Positions 1-8,895 are shown, counted from the stretch's first letter. The stretch: 64,000 nt of DNA from Chloroflexota bacterium (GCA_005880915.1 VBIW01000049.1:1-64000), one strand, 5' to 3'. Notes: generated by a model from the sequence alone, not told the origin. Translations and numbers: made by a program.

Positions 1-165
1 ATTATTCAGGCCTTCCAGTCCGTCGCCTTCGTAGCGAGCCAGCCAACGGTGCATCGTCCGCCGAGAGATGCCCCAATCCCTGGCCACTTCGCCTACCGTC
101 CGACCGTCGCCGATTACCGCCAGCACCGCCTTGTACCTCTGCTCAGTCACGCTCATCTCCCTCAT
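1..165 (-). CDS. IS481-type transposase, N-terminal part (runs off window start)
   Basis: The reading frame is open from an ATG at 165 to the window edge (55 codons). It encodes a helix-turn-helix of the kind at the N-terminus of IS481/IS3-like transposases: VGEVARDWGISRRTMHRWL, followed by ARYEGDGLEGL. An internal ATG at 156 is directly preceded by AGGGAG and may be the real start. The DDE catalytic core would lie outside the window, so intactness cannot be judged. Iterated motifs lie between this gene and the tRNA, as expected for an element end. Confidence 0.75.
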   Translation of the reverse strand, partial: MREMSVTEQRYKAVLAVIGDGRTVGEVARDWGISRRTMHRWLARYEGDGLEGLNN

Positions 166-182
166 GCGCGGGAGCGTGATAA

Positions 183-263
183 ATCAGCCGAAGTAGTTGT
201 GACGCATCAACCGACAGTGTGTGACACATCAGCCGAAGGCCTTTTGAGACCTGTCAGCCGAAC
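183..263. repeat. Iterated TCAGCCGAA motifs at the IS element end
   Basis: Four imperfect copies of an 11-bp motif (ATCAGCCGAAG and variants) begin at 183, 206, 228 and 253, so the spacing is 22-25 bp, about two helical turns. They lie between the transposase start and the tRNA, where the terminal repeat of the element should be. The regular phasing suggests transposase-binding sites; this is inference. Confidence 0.5.
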
Positions 264-276
264 TTCTACAGCGTAT

Positions 277-352
<76 letters not shown>

Positions 353-435
353 GCGTGGGAATGGGCCGCCTGTCGATTCTAAGGCGATTAACAGCCTGGG
401 TTCCCTTCGCGCTTGGCAATTCGTAGTTTGGCCTC

Positions 436-753
436 ATGCCCGCGCGCATCCCGCTGGACGTCGACCTGGAAGACAGGCTCCTGTACGGGCTGACCCCGAC
501 GAGGCTCGCCTACCTGGTCGTGGCATTGCTCGCTGGATTTTCCGCCTGGTCCACACACTGGGCACCCGCAGCGGCGCGTGGAATTGTCAGTGTGGCCATC
601 GCTCTGATCGGGGCTGTAGCTGCGTGGGGTCGGTGGCGCGGCCGGCCTGTCGACAGCTGGATCGCGGACATCGTTCACTTTTGTCTCGCGACCTATCGGA
701 TCGAGTGGCGCGTTCCTCCACTCGCTCGGTGGCGCGAGCGCCGCCCACTTTGA
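436..753 (+). CDS. PrgI family membrane protein (T4SS-like)
   Basis: This 105-aa protein starts at ATG 436. It opens with the PrgI-type signature (PARIPLDVDLEDRLLYGLTPTRLAYLV) and has two hydrophobic segments at about residues 24-40 and 48-64. PrgI proteins are small inner-membrane components encoded next to VirB4 ATPases in Gram-positive type IV secretion and conjugation systems. The stop overlaps the TTG start of the VirB4-like gene (TTGA), indicating coupled expression. No relaxase, coupling protein or VirB6/VirB8 is seen nearby, so this may be a remnant or a solo pair. Confidence 0.7.
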   Translation: MPARIPLDVDLEDRLLYGLTPTRLAYLVVALLAGFSAWSTHWAPAAARGIVSVAIALIGAVAAWGRWRGRPVDSWIADIVHFCLATYRIEWRVPPLARWRERRPL

Positions 754-2774
754 TTCGGGTCGCGCGGCGCCAAGCCGCGGTGTGCTGGACGTCGGATCCG
801 GACCTGGTTGTAATCGAAACGGGGTCGATTGGATTCGCCGGCGCAGCCGAAGACGATCGGCAGCGCTGGCTCAACGCATTTCGGCGACTGATCGACGGTA
901 TAGATGCGCCCCTCCAAGTTGTGATCGATGTCGAGCCTGGCCCAGATGACCATGAAGGCGCCAGTGTCAACCCCGCGAGAGCAAGCGTCGACGACATGCG
1001 AGCAGCCGACCTCTGTTTCGCCGAGCAAATTCGACGCGGGAGCTCCGCGCACCGCGTAACCACGACGTTGGTCACGGCCGCAAAGCACGCTGGCCGGCTC
1101 GAGGCAGCTCTGATTGAGATGGGAACCCCGCTTGCGGGGTCTAGGACGCGGGATGAACCGTTTGGTATGGAACTGGCGACGCGGTTTCAGCATGTGCGGG
1201 GTTTCAGCCGCAGCTGGTGCATCGAGCGCTTGCCCGGTACCGAGGTCGATGCCGGTTGGCTGTTCAGGTTGTTCCCGCCGGGCCTTGCGATCAACCTCTC
1301 GTGGCATGCCACGCCACTCCCAGCCGCTTGGATCGTGGGCTACCTGCAGCGCCAACTGATCAGCATGCGGGCATCGCGCCTGCTGGACGCGAATGCCGGC
1401 TCCTCCGACCCAACGCTTGCGGGAGCGCTGCCCAATGCCGAAGACCTACAGCGCCGCCTGGCCTCGAGTCAGGACAAGGCCTTCCACGTGTCCGCGTATC
1501 TCACGCTGACTTCGCCTACGGTCAAAGCACTCGAGCTCGGCGCGCAGAGGGTCGAGGCGGCGGCGCGCGCGATTCTTTGCGAGTTGCGAACCTGCGACTT
1601 CCGCATGCTCGACGGCTACGTTGCAACGCAACCGGCCGGACCTGACCGATTGCAGCGCAAACGCGTCATCGACTCGAGTGCGCTCGTCACCTTCTTTCCG
1701 TGGCACGAGCCGGACATGCAGCAGCCCGGTGGGCTGTTCATCGGGCGCAACGCCGCGACAGGGGCTCCCGTGTTGGTCGATCCGTTCGATCAAAGACTCT
1801 ATGCGAACGCCAACATCGGCGTGTTCGGTCATTCGGGCGCGGGCAAGACATACCTGCTGTCGACCATCGTGATGGGCGCGATCGGCCGCGGCACCAGCGT
1901 GTACATCATCGACCCAGAGCACGAGTACAGCGGCCTCGCTCGAGAGCTCGGCGGCGTCGACGTGCAACTCGCACTTGGCTCAGGTCACGCCCTAAACGTC
2001 CTCGACCTGAGGCCTGCCGATCGGCGTGACGAAGCCTGGCTCGGGCCAGCTGCAGCGGATGCGGTCGATCTGTGCGCCTGCGTGTGCGGCGGGCTCGATG
2101 AATCCGAGCGCGCGCTGCTGGAGGGTGCGGTTCGCCAGGCCTATGACGAGGTCGCCCAGCCAGTGCTGCGCGACGTCGCCGACCGCCTCCCACGCGAAAC
2201 GCGTGTGGCGGTCATCTTGCACCGCTGGGTCCACGGCAGCCTGGGCCAGATGTTCAGTGCGCCCACCAACGTCGACCTCGAGGCACCGATCGTCGTTTTC
2301 GGAATGCGTGAGCTGCGCGACGAGATGGTCGCCCCGGTGCACTTCCTCCTCGCCGAGGCGCTGTGGACTCGGATCAAACGCAAGGACCGGCGACGACTGC
2401 TGGTGATCGACGAGCTGGGTCTGCTCTTTGAAGACCCAACAATCCGGCGCTTCGTGGTCAGTCTGGCCCGGCGCATAAGGAAGTACCAGGGTTCGCTCGT
2501 TTTCGCGACTCAGAATCCGGGCGACCTGCTCGGCTCGGACCAGGGCTCGGTGGTCGCCACCAATCCAGCCCTCGTGTTCTTCGGCGTCCAGCGTCCCAGC
2601 GAGGCGGCCAAATTGCAGGACGCGTTCCACCTCAGCCCCCACCAGCGCGCCTTTCTCGAGTCCGCGCGGCGAGGCGACTTCCTGCTCTCGGCGGGCGGCG
2701 ATCGACTCGCCGTCCGAGTCAAGGCGCCGCCCTGGCAGGAGGAGGTGATGCGGTTGGCCCGAACCGCGGCCTGA
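750..2774 (+). CDS. virB4: VirB4/TraE-like type IV secretion ATPase
   Basis: The predicted protein has 674 aa. The reading frame is open further upstream (to about 624), but TTG 750 overlaps the PrgI stop and starts the homologous region, so I chose it. The C-terminal half is a P-loop ATPase: Walker A GHSGAGKT near residue 360, Walker B LLVIDELG near residue 550, then a RecA-like segment with ATQNPGDLL. This is the standard VirB4/DUF87 arrangement and would energise substrate or pilin movement at the inner membrane. It pairs with the upstream PrgI gene. The length is somewhat short for VirB4. Confidence 0.8.
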   Translation: MIRVARRQAAVCWTSDPDLVVIETGSIGFAGAAEDDRQRWLNAFRRLIDGIDAPLQVVIDVEPGPDDHEGASVNPARASVDDMRAADLCFAEQIRRGSSAHRVTTTLVTAAKHAGRLEAALIEMGTPLAGSRTRDEPFGMELATRFQHVRGFSRSWCIERLPGTEVDAGWLFRLFPPGLAINLSWHATPLPAAWIVGYLQRQLISMRASRLLDANAGSSDPTLAGALPNAEDLQRRLASSQDKAFHVSAYLTLTSPTVKALELGAQRVEAAARAILCELRTCDFRMLDGYVATQPAGPDRLQRKRVIDSSALVTFFPWHEPDMQQPGGLFIGRNAATGAPVLVDPFDQRLYANANIGVFGHSGAGKTYLLSTIVMGAIGRGTSVYIIDPEHEYSGLARELGGVDVQLALGSGHALNVLDLRPADRRDEAWLGPAAADAVDLCACVCGGLDESERALLEGAVRQAYDEVAQPVLRDVADRLPRETRVAVILHRWVHGSLGQMFSAPTNVDLEAPIVVFGMRELRDEMVAPVHFLLAEALWTRIKRKDRRRLLVIDELGLLFEDPTIRRFVVSLARRIRKYQGSLVFATQNPGDLLGSDQGSVVATNPALVFFGVQRPSEAAKLQDAFHLSPHQRAFLESARRGDFLLSAGGDRLAVRVKAPPWQEEVMRLARTAA

Positions 2775-2793
2775 CCGGTAGGCTTACGTCGAA

Positions 2794-3384
2794 ATGCCGC
2801 GGGTCCTCCACTACCGGTTGCATGGCCTTCCCGAGCAGCGACTGGAACGCGTTCATGAGGAGTTCGACGCCCTCGCGCAGGCGCGCGCGTGGCGCTGCGG
2901 GCAGCCATGGGTCGCGAGCTCACAATCGCGCGGCCTGTTCGAGATGGAGTTCTTCCGGCACTTGAAAAATGAAGAGGGCAGGGATCTGAGCGCTGCAGGT
3001 TTCGTCAAGATGGCGGGCGACGAGACCGACGCCCTGATCATCACGATCTTCATGCGCGACCTCAGCGCGGAGTACGGCGTTCGGACGTCGATCCGCGACG
3101 AGGATCACCCGCTCGCCAAGCTGCGCCGTCTCGACTTCGACCGCGGACGACTTCCCGGTGACCAGTCGCTCGAGGACGTGCTCGCCAAACGGCCTGTGAT
3201 CAAGAAGGTCGAGGGCGAGCGCATCTTCTTCTACCCACCCACCTTCCGGCTGCATTCCCAGGGCCCGCCCAGCCCCGAGTGGGCCTACGCGTTGTGCGGT
3301 ATCCGGGCCTACGCACCGACCCTTCTCGAAGCGGAGCAGGAAGCGCTCAAGATCCTCCGCGGATTCGGTCACCTTGGCGCCTGA
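2794..3384 (+). CDS. Conserved-looking protein of unknown function
   Basis: This 196-aa soluble protein starts at ATG 2794, 19 nt after the VirB4-like gene, and its 3' end overlaps the next gene's start by 11 nt. No family is recognised. It is rich in charged residues, has no membrane segment or signal peptide, and contains three Cys (one at about residue 39). Codon use matches its neighbours, so it is likely real. Position suggests co-transcription with prgI-virB4, but no function can be inferred. Confidence 0.6.
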   Translation: MPRVLHYRLHGLPEQRLERVHEEFDALAQARAWRCGQPWVASSQSRGLFEMEFFRHLKNEEGRDLSAAGFVKMAGDETDALIITIFMRDLSAEYGVRTSIRDEDHPLAKLRRLDFDRGRLPGDQSLEDVLAKRPVIKKVEGERIFFYPPTFRLHSQGPPSPEWAYALCGIRAYAPTLLEAEQEALKILRGFGHLGA

Positions 3385-4210
3385 GACCGCGCAGGCAAGC
3401 AAAGGTTTCATCAACTCGCGGGACGGAACCAAGCTGGCCTATCGGACCTGGCCCGGTACCAGCGCGAAACTCAACCTTGCGGTCGTTCACGGTCTTGGTG
3501 AACACAGCGGCCGATACGAGCGCTTCGCACGCGGTATGGCTGCGTTTCAGATGGCAACGTGGGCTTTGGACCTGCGCGGTCACGGCGAGAGCGCCGGACA
3601 GCGCGGCCACGTCGATTCCTGGTCGCACTGGGTCGACGACACCGCCGCGTTCGTCCGCCACATCGAAAGTCAGACGTCCGGCGAAGTGGTTCCGGTCGGC
3701 CACTCGTTTGGCGGGGTCGTGGTGCTGAGTGCAATCCGGTCAGGCAAGCTGGCGAACTCACGGCGATTCGTGCTTTCCAGCCCGGCCCTAAAGCTCAAGG
3801 CCGCAGTCCCGGGATGGAAATCAACCCTCGGCCGAGTCATGTCGAATCTCGCGCCGAGGCTCGCCATGGATAACGAGGTCGATCCAGGCACGGTTTCCCG
3901 CATCCCCGAAGTCGTCGACGCCTACCGCAACGACCCCCTCGTCCACGGCAAGATCTCAAGCCGGCTGTATGTAGAGTGGCAGCGCGCAGCCGCGGAAAAT
4001 CTCGCGCGCGCGGGCGACATCACGATTCCCTTCCTGATCCTGGCCGGCACTGCGGATCGGCTGATCGATCCCGAGGGCAGCAAGCAACTGCACGCGGCGG
4101 CTCCCGCAATTAGCGAGTTGCGGTTGCTCGATGGCCGATACCATGAGCCATTCAACGACCAGGGCAGTGATGAGGTCTTCTCATTGATCGCAGAATGGCT
4201 GGGGAAATGA
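3374..4210 (+). CDS. Alpha/beta hydrolase, monoacylglycerol lipase-like
   Basis: The 278-aa protein starts at TTG 3374, overlapping the previous stop; no other start precedes the conserved core. It has the Hydrolase_4/monoglyceride lipase pattern: oxyanion region VVHGLGEHSGRY, LDLRGHGES, nucleophile elbow GHSFGG (Ser about 111), Asp about 228 in GTADRLIDP and His about 257 in YHEPFND. The catalytic triad is complete. It probably hydrolyses monoacylglycerols or lysophospholipids. No signal peptide is seen. Confidence 0.85.
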   Translation: MAPETAQASKGFINSRDGTKLAYRTWPGTSAKLNLAVVHGLGEHSGRYERFARGMAAFQMATWALDLRGHGESAGQRGHVDSWSHWVDDTAAFVRHIESQTSGEVVPVGHSFGGVVVLSAIRSGKLANSRRFVLSSPALKLKAAVPGWKSTLGRVMSNLAPRLAMDNEVDPGTVSRIPEVVDAYRNDPLVHGKISSRLYVEWQRAAAENLARAGDITIPFLILAGTADRLIDPEGSKQLHAAAPAISELRLLDGRYHEPFNDQGSDEVFSLIAEWLGK

Positions 4211-4506
4211 TCGCCGCGGGTCTGCTGGCGGGACGGCTGAACCTCGACCCGGGGTCGTGGCTTGCGTGGATCGTGGTCGGCCTGATCGCCGGAGCGATCG
4301 CCGCTCGTGTTGTGGCCGGGCGAGGCTTCGGTTGCATCGCCGACATTGTCGTAGGCGTGGCCGGCGCCATCATTGGGGGCTTCTTATTAAGCGCCCTGTT
4401 CGGAGCGAGCGGCACAGTCGGGTTCTGGGGCAGCCTCATCGTCGCGTTCATCGGGGCTGCGGTTCTCCTTGCTGTCTTGAAGTTGGTGTCCGGGGGACGC
4501 CTCTGA
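4207..4506 (+). CDS. GlsB/YeaQ/YmgE family stress-associated membrane protein
   Basis: This is a 99-aa protein of three hydrophobic helices with Gly-rich faces (WIVVGLIAGAIAARVV, IADIVVGVAGAIIGGFLL, LIVAFIGAAVLLAVLKL), the transglycosylase-associated/GlsB pattern. ATG 4207 overlaps the hydrolase stop (ATGA) and has GGGGA just upstream; ATG 4195 in the same frame is the alternative. Function in this family is poorly defined. A second paralog lies at 26690-27010. Confidence 0.8.
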   Translation: MIAAGLLAGRLNLDPGSWLAWIVVGLIAGAIAARVVAGRGFGCIADIVVGVAGAIIGGFLLSALFGASGTVGFWGSLIVAFIGAAVLLAVLKLVSGGRL

Positions 4507-4520
4507 GCTAGCGGCGTCCG

Positions 4521-6143
4521 TCAGCTGGCGGCGGCTCTCAGCTCTTCCGCCGGCTGCTCGACGGCGGGCTGCCGGGCGCGCCTCTTGATCAACAGCGTGG
4601 TCAGCGCCGTGAATGCCAGGAAGACGATAGGCACGATGAATGTCCGCTTCATCGCGTCGATGTAGCCGTTGACGAAGACGTCATGAGCGATCGCTGAAAG
4701 CTGCTGCGCCACCGCGGGTGGGATGTTCCCCGGCAGGCGCGCTCCGGTCTGGCCGGCGCCGATCTCAAATCCCTTCGATGAGACGTTGCTGAATGTGGCG
4801 ATGAATTGATCGCGGAAGGTCGGGGGTAGCTTTGCGGCCTGGCTAACAGCCTGGTCGTGCAGCGTGGTCGCCAGCTGGTTTTGCAGCAGCGCTCCGATGA
4901 CTGCGCTTCCGATGACGGCACCGAGCTGTCGGATCGTATTCAGCACAGCCGAGGCAGAGCCTGCGATGCGCGGCTCGATATTTCGCATGGCAACAGTGGT
5001 CATCGGCGCGAACGTCATCCCAATTCCAGCGCCGGCGACGATGGCCGGAACCAAGAAGTTGATCCACGTCGAATCCGGTCCAGCCACGAAGGCGAGGCTG
5101 GCCATTCCGATGGTGAACAGGATGATTCCGGTGAGCAGGATGTACTTGCCGCCGATCCGGTCCGCGAAACGACCCGCGAATGGTGCGGTGAACATCGAGG
5201 TGAGCGACATCGGGGCCATCGTCAATCCGGCAACCATTGCGGAAAAGCCGCGGGCCGACTGGAGATAGATGGTGAAGGGCAGGAACATGCTGAGCATGCC
5301 GAAGCTGATCGCTGCTGCAATCCAGTTGGCGACCGCGAAGTTCCGGTTTTTGAACAGAGACAGTGGAAGAAGCGGTTCGCTCTGGAATCGCTCCCAGATC
5401 AGGAAGAGGACGATGAGCACGACTCCGACCGCGATCACCTCCGGGATGGTCACAACGTAGGACTCGATCTGGCCCCAGTTGTAGCGCTGGCCCTCGATCA
5501 ACCCGAAGACGATCGCAAAAAGGCCCGCGGTAGCCATCGCGATTCCGAGGAAGTCCCAACCGTGCTGACGACCGGGGCGCACGTCCGGAATGACAAGGAA
5601 CGTCGCGACGAGCGCGGCGATGCCGATCGGCACGTTGATGAAGAAGATCCAGCGCCAGTCGATATAGGTGATCAGCGCGCCGCCTACGGTCGGTCCGGCC
5701 AATGTAGCCAGGCCTGCGACACCGCCCCAGATCCCGAACGCAGCGCCGCGCCGCTCAGGTGGAAAGATCGAGGTCAGGATCGCGAGCGTCTGAGGTGTAA
5801 GCAGCGCGCCGCCGACACCTTGAAGGATTCGCGCCGCGATCAGCTCGCCGGCATTCTGTGAGAAACCACATAGCGCCGACGCCACCGTGAAGATAGCCAA
5901 TCCAATCGCGAACATGCTGCGTTGACCGTAAAGATCGCCGAGCCTGCCCGCCGTGATGAGTAGGACGGCATAAACAAGGACGTAGGCGTTGATCACCCAC
6001 AGGATCTGGTCGAATGTGGTGTTCAGCCCAGTGCTCATCGCCGGAATGGCGACGTTCACGATCGTGGTGTCGAGCAGGATCATGAAAAACCCAGTGGTCA
6101 GGACCAAAAGCACAAGCCATGGGTTAGTGCGTGCTTGAGACAT
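4521..6143 (-). CDS. MFS drug efflux transporter, DHA2/EmrB-QacA type
   Basis: The 540-aa protein is highly hydrophobic with about 14 predicted transmembrane segments. It carries the DHA2 signatures NVAIPAM after TM1, GRLGDLYGQR between TM2 and TM3, and a proline/glycine-rich TM5 motif around GPTVGGAL. It would export drugs or toxic compounds by proton antiport. The start (ATG 6143) lies inside the 3' end of the PadR regulator gene (20-nt overlap), making a regulator-exporter operon. The C-terminal extension is RRARQPAVEQPAEE-like and cytoplasmic. Confidence 0.9.
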   Translation of the reverse strand: MSQARTNPWLVLLVLTTGFFMILLDTTIVNVAIPAMSTGLNTTFDQILWVINAYVLVYAVLLITAGRLGDLYGQRSMFAIGLAIFTVASALCGFSQNAGELIAARILQGVGGALLTPQTLAILTSIFPPERRGAAFGIWGGVAGLATLAGPTVGGALITYIDWRWIFFINVPIGIAALVATFLVIPDVRPGRQHGWDFLGIAMATAGLFAIVFGLIEGQRYNWGQIESYVVTIPEVIAVGVVLIVLFLIWERFQSEPLLPLSLFKNRNFAVANWIAAAISFGMLSMFLPFTIYLQSARGFSAMVAGLTMAPMSLTSMFTAPFAGRFADRIGGKYILLTGIILFTIGMASLAFVAGPDSTWINFLVPAIVAGAGIGMTFAPMTTVAMRNIEPRIAGSASAVLNTIRQLGAVIGSAVIGALLQNQLATTLHDQAVSQAAKLPPTFRDQFIATFSNVSSKGFEIGAGQTGARLPGNIPPAVAQQLSAIAHDVFVNGYIDAMKRTFIVPIVFLAFTALTTLLIKRRARQPAVEQPAEELRAAAS

Positions 6144-6747
6144 GTCTCCTCCTCAATCCTTCAGTGCCGCTCGCCATTCCGGCTTTCCACTCCAGCCTTC
6201 CGTCCAGGATTTCCTTTTCGAGATCGGTGACCCATTTGCGCTCAGCGTCGAGCATCGCGATCTTGTGCTCGAGCTCGATCAGCGCGAGCCGCCGCAGACC
6301 GTTCGCGTGCAGCTCTGACAGGATCCCGCTGAGCTTCTCGTGCTTAGCCTGGAGCGCCACCGCTCGGCTTCGCAGATGATCAGCCGCCTGGTGCGCGGTG
6401 AGGTGGTGCATGAACATCAGGCCGGCCGAGAAGTGCTGGTACTCGCGCCGAGGCTGGGACAGGATGTCGCTGATGACGCGAACAAGCATGTCGCGGCCCG
6501 AGTCAGTGAGCCTGTAGACCGTCCGCTCCGGCCGGCGTCCTTCCTTCTCGCGCTCGCTCGGCACGATCCAGCCGCTGCGCTCCAGAACCTCCACCGTGTG
6601 GTAGAGCGAGCCGAAGTTGAGCCGAATGAATTCGTCCTGGTGGCGATCTCGCATCGTCGACGCAAGCTCGTACGGGTGCATCGGCCGCTCGTCCAGCAAT
6701 TCCAGGATGGAGAGGGCCAACGGTGAGATCTCGGATTCGTCCGGCAT
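6124..6747 (-). CDS. PadR family transcriptional regulator
   Basis: The 207-aa protein begins MPDESEISPLALSILELL. It has the PadR winged helix (RPMHPYELASTM, FGSLYHTVEVLERSGWI, GRRPERTVYRLT) in the first 85 residues and a coiled C-terminal dimerisation region. The frame stays open far upstream, but homology begins at ATG 6747 and a promoter lies directly in front, so I chose this start. It is cotranscribed with the overlapping MFS exporter gene and is the obvious candidate to repress it in response to a phenolic or drug-like ligand. Confidence 0.9.
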   Translation of the reverse strand: MPDESEISPLALSILELLDERPMHPYELASTMRDRHQDEFIRLNFGSLYHTVEVLERSGWIVPSEREKEGRRPERTVYRLTDSGRDMLVRVISDILSQPRREYQHFSAGLMFMHHLTAHQAADHLRSRAVALQAKHEKLSGILSELHANGLRRLALIELEHKIAMLDAERKWVTDLEKEILDGRLEWKAGMASGTEGLRRRHVSSTH

Positions 6748-6787
6748 ATTCCAGTTCGAATATACCAGACAAGATATCCCGAGACAA
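6746..6787 (-). promoter_or_regulatory. padR-MFS promoter with overlapping palindromic operator
   Basis: On the minus strand TTGTCT (6787-6782), a 17-bp spacer and TATATT (6764-6759) form a good sigma70-type promoter. The perfect inverted repeat ATATTC-N6-GAATAT (6746-6763) covers the -10 box and the start region. Transcription should begin about 5 nt before ATG 6747, so the mRNA would be essentially leaderless. Occupancy by the PadR protein would block its own transcription; this is inference from position and symmetry. Confidence 0.65.
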
Positions 6788-6981
6788 GTACTCGGCCCGG
6801 AACAAATTAACAGGCTGGGTTGTCGCGCCCTTCGAATCCAAATTACGCTGCCGTCCAGGTGCGTCGGCTGGGGGAGGGGGCCGAAAGCAGAAGGGAGGGC
6901 CCCAACAGAGCGCCGCCGGCGGAGCTTCCGCCCCCACGCCCGACGCAACCCCGAATTCCAAGGATGTGTAACTAGGGTGTG

Positions 6982-7572
6982 ATGCATGCCGCGGCGCAGG
7001 AGTCGAACGCGCGAAAAGTGAACGACGCCCGCCTCTCCGCCGCGCTCCCAGCCGCCCAGCTCGTCCGCCAGGCGACCGGAGGCGACCGAGACGCGTTCGA
7101 GGAGCTGATCCGCCGCCTCCAGCGCCGCGTCTACGGGTTCGCCTACCAGCATCTGAGAGACGCCGACGAGGCCCATGACCTGACCCAGGAGATCTTCGTC
7201 AAGTTCTATCGCAACCTCAGCCGCTACGACGCCGAGCGTCCCTTCGACCCCTGGTTCTGGAAGCTCGCCGCCAACACCAGCATCAACTACCGGCGCAAGC
7301 GCGTCCCTCTCCCGGCCGAGCCGACCGAGGAGGCCGCAGGGCCCGACCAGCCGCTCCCGACCCACGACCCCGCCCTCGTCGAAGCGCTCGCCCAGCTAGA
7401 CCCCGCGTACCGAATACCGATCCTGCTCCACTACTACGCCGACCTCTCGCTCGAGCAGGTCAGCCAGAGCCTCAGCCTCTCGATCCCGGCCATCAAGTCG
7501 CGCCTCCACCGCGCGCGCGCGCAGCTCCGCAACTCGCTCGCGGAGGCCGAGGAATTCGGAGAGACAACATGA
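6982..7572 (+). CDS. ECF-type RNA polymerase sigma factor
   Basis: The predicted protein has 196 aa (GTG 6979 directly precedes ATG 6982). Region 2 reads GDRDAFEELIRRLQRRVYGFAYQHLRDADEAHDLTQEIF with the -10 binding helix, and region 4 reads YYADLSLEQVSQSLSLSIPAIKSRLHRARAQL. The spacer between them is Pro/Glu-rich. It overlaps the following anti-sigma gene (ATGA), so it is a classical sigma/anti-sigma pair. The likely target is this operon, which continues into an export system. No Shine-Dalgarno sequence is evident. Confidence 0.92.
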   Translation: MHAAAQESNARKVNDARLSAALPAAQLVRQATGGDRDAFEELIRRLQRRVYGFAYQHLRDADEAHDLTQEIFVKFYRNLSRYDAERPFDPWFWKLAANTSINYRRKRVPLPAEPTEEAAGPDQPLPTHDPALVEALAQLDPAYRIPILLHYYADLSLEQVSQSLSLSIPAIKSRLHRARAQLRNSLAEAEEFGETT

Positions 7573-8111
7573 GCACGACCCCCCTCGCGTGCGCGCGCGT
7601 GCGCGTCCTGCTCGAGTCCTATGTCGACGGCGACCTCGCAGAGGACGACCCGCAGCGAGCAACAGCGGTCCGCGAGCACCTTGCCGGCTGCGCCGATTGC
7701 CGCCGCCAGCACCACCAGGCCGTCTCTGTCCCATTTCGGCTGAAGGCCCTCACCTCGCCGCCGCCGCGCGCGTCGCTACTCCAAGAGGTGATGACCTCAA
7801 TCGGTTCGTCCAAGGCTGGCGACAAACGCGCCTGGACCCTGATAGGGCCGGAGGCGATCCTCGCCGCGTTCATTCTCTGGTACCTCTCCGGGCTCGACGG
7901 CCTGAGCTCGATCGCCTCTGGGATCTTCGGCGACCTACAGGGCCTCGCGGGCTGGGGCTCAGGCACCGGCCAGCTGCCCAGCGTGCCGCGCGTCGACATC
8001 TTGTTGCTGATCGCGTTGATCGCTCTGGCGGCGATCGCCGGCTACCACCTCTCGATCCTGATCCGACTCGCACCGGGCACCCTACCGACCCGTCGCGCCG
8101 CGCGTGAGTGA
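7569..8111 (+). CDS. Anti-sigma factor with zinc-finger (zf-HC2/ZAS) domain
   Basis: The 180-aa protein has an N-terminal ZAS-like motif (Cys8, His37, Cys41, Cys44: HLAGCADC). Two hydrophobic segments follow at about residues 97-115 and 140-163, placing the domain in the cytoplasm with membrane anchorage. It overlaps the ECF sigma gene by 4 nt (ATGA), the usual arrangement for a cognate membrane-bound anti-sigma factor. The stimulus is unknown. Confidence 0.85.
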   Translation: MSTTPLACARVRVLLESYVDGDLAEDDPQRATAVREHLAGCADCRRQHHQAVSVPFRLKALTSPPPRASLLQEVMTSIGSSKAGDKRAWTLIGPEAILAAFILWYLSGLDGLSSIASGIFGDLQGLAGWGSGTGQLPSVPRVDILLLIALIALAAIAGYHLSILIRLAPGTLPTRRAARE

Positions 8112-8871
8112 CTCATCGGCGGGACACCCGGTCCGTCGCTACGGTTGGGTGATCCTCATCGGCGTCCTTGCAGTGGCAGGAATCCTCCTGGCGCTGGCCG
8201 ACATCTCCGCCGGCAACCGGTGGCCCAACCCGCTGGCCCAGTCGATCGTCGGGCCTGGAGTGATGGTCACGGCGACACCGACCGGCCGGCCGGCGGCTAT
8301 GCGCTTCGACCGCAGTCACGTCGGCGACAGGTTCATCTTCGACTCACCGATCGCAGGCTTCGGACCGCTGAACCCCTATCAGGCTCTGCGCGCCTTCCTG
8401 AGCAACGGCGCGGGGCTGGTCCTGCTCGCGCTCGGTGCGCTGGTTGTCTTTCCGGCTCGGGCGCGCACCGCAGTTGAGCGCCTGGAGGCGAGGCATGGGC
8501 TCGAGATCGCGATGGGCGCCGGGCTGGTGATGGTGCTCCTGACCCTGGCGGTCATCACGCTGCTGCGGTTCACGTTGCTGTTCCTCGCCGTGGTCCCGCT
8601 CGTCCTGCTGGTCTCACTGGTGGCCGCGCTGTTCGGCATCGCATGCATTTCGCTCGCGATCGGACGCCTGCTGCACCGCCGCCTGCGACTGCCGAGCGTC
8701 CATCCCCTCATCGCGGCACTCGCGGGCGCGCTCGTCGTGTTCGACCTGGCGGTGATCCCCTACGCCGGCGTCTTCGCGCTCGCCGCGGTCGCTATGGCCG
8801 GCCTCGGGCTGGCGGTGGTGACGCGCTTCGGTTCCACCAGCGGGTGGTCCTTCGTCGATCTCGATTGGTAA
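8104..8871 (+). CDS. Polytopic membrane protein of the ECF operon
   Basis: The 255-aa protein starts at GTG 8104, overlapping the anti-sigma stop. It has one N-terminal transmembrane segment, an extracytoplasmic stretch of about 65 residues, then about five further hydrophobic helices. No family is recognised. Its place between the anti-sigma gene and the export genes suggests a sensory or accessory role for the envelope stress response, but this is positional inference only. Confidence 0.65.
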   Translation: MSDSSAGHPVRRYGWVILIGVLAVAGILLALADISAGNRWPNPLAQSIVGPGVMVTATPTGRPAAMRFDRSHVGDRFIFDSPIAGFGPLNPYQALRAFLSNGAGLVLLALGALVVFPARARTAVERLEARHGLEIAMGAGLVMVLLTLAVITLLRFTLLFLAVVPLVLLVSLVAALFGIACISLAIGRLLHRRLRLPSVHPLIAALAGALVVFDLAVIPYAGVFALAAVAMAGLGLAVVTRFGSTSGWSFVDLDW

Positions 8872-8895
8872 AAAACTGACCGGAGAGGAGTGACT

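Noticed and set aside
183-263. CRISPR array
   Set aside because: Motifs of 11 bp at 22-25 bp spacing next to a transposase gene fit an IS end, not CRISPR repeats.
4857-5861. 334-codon plus-strand frame inside the MFS exporter
   Set aside because: Low-complexity charged translation of the antisense strand; the exporter on the minus strand is unambiguous.
6748-7365. Long N-terminal extension of the PadR reading frame
   Set aside because: It is antisense to the ECF sigma gene and separated from the PadR homology by a promoter and operator; the start at 6747 is well supported.
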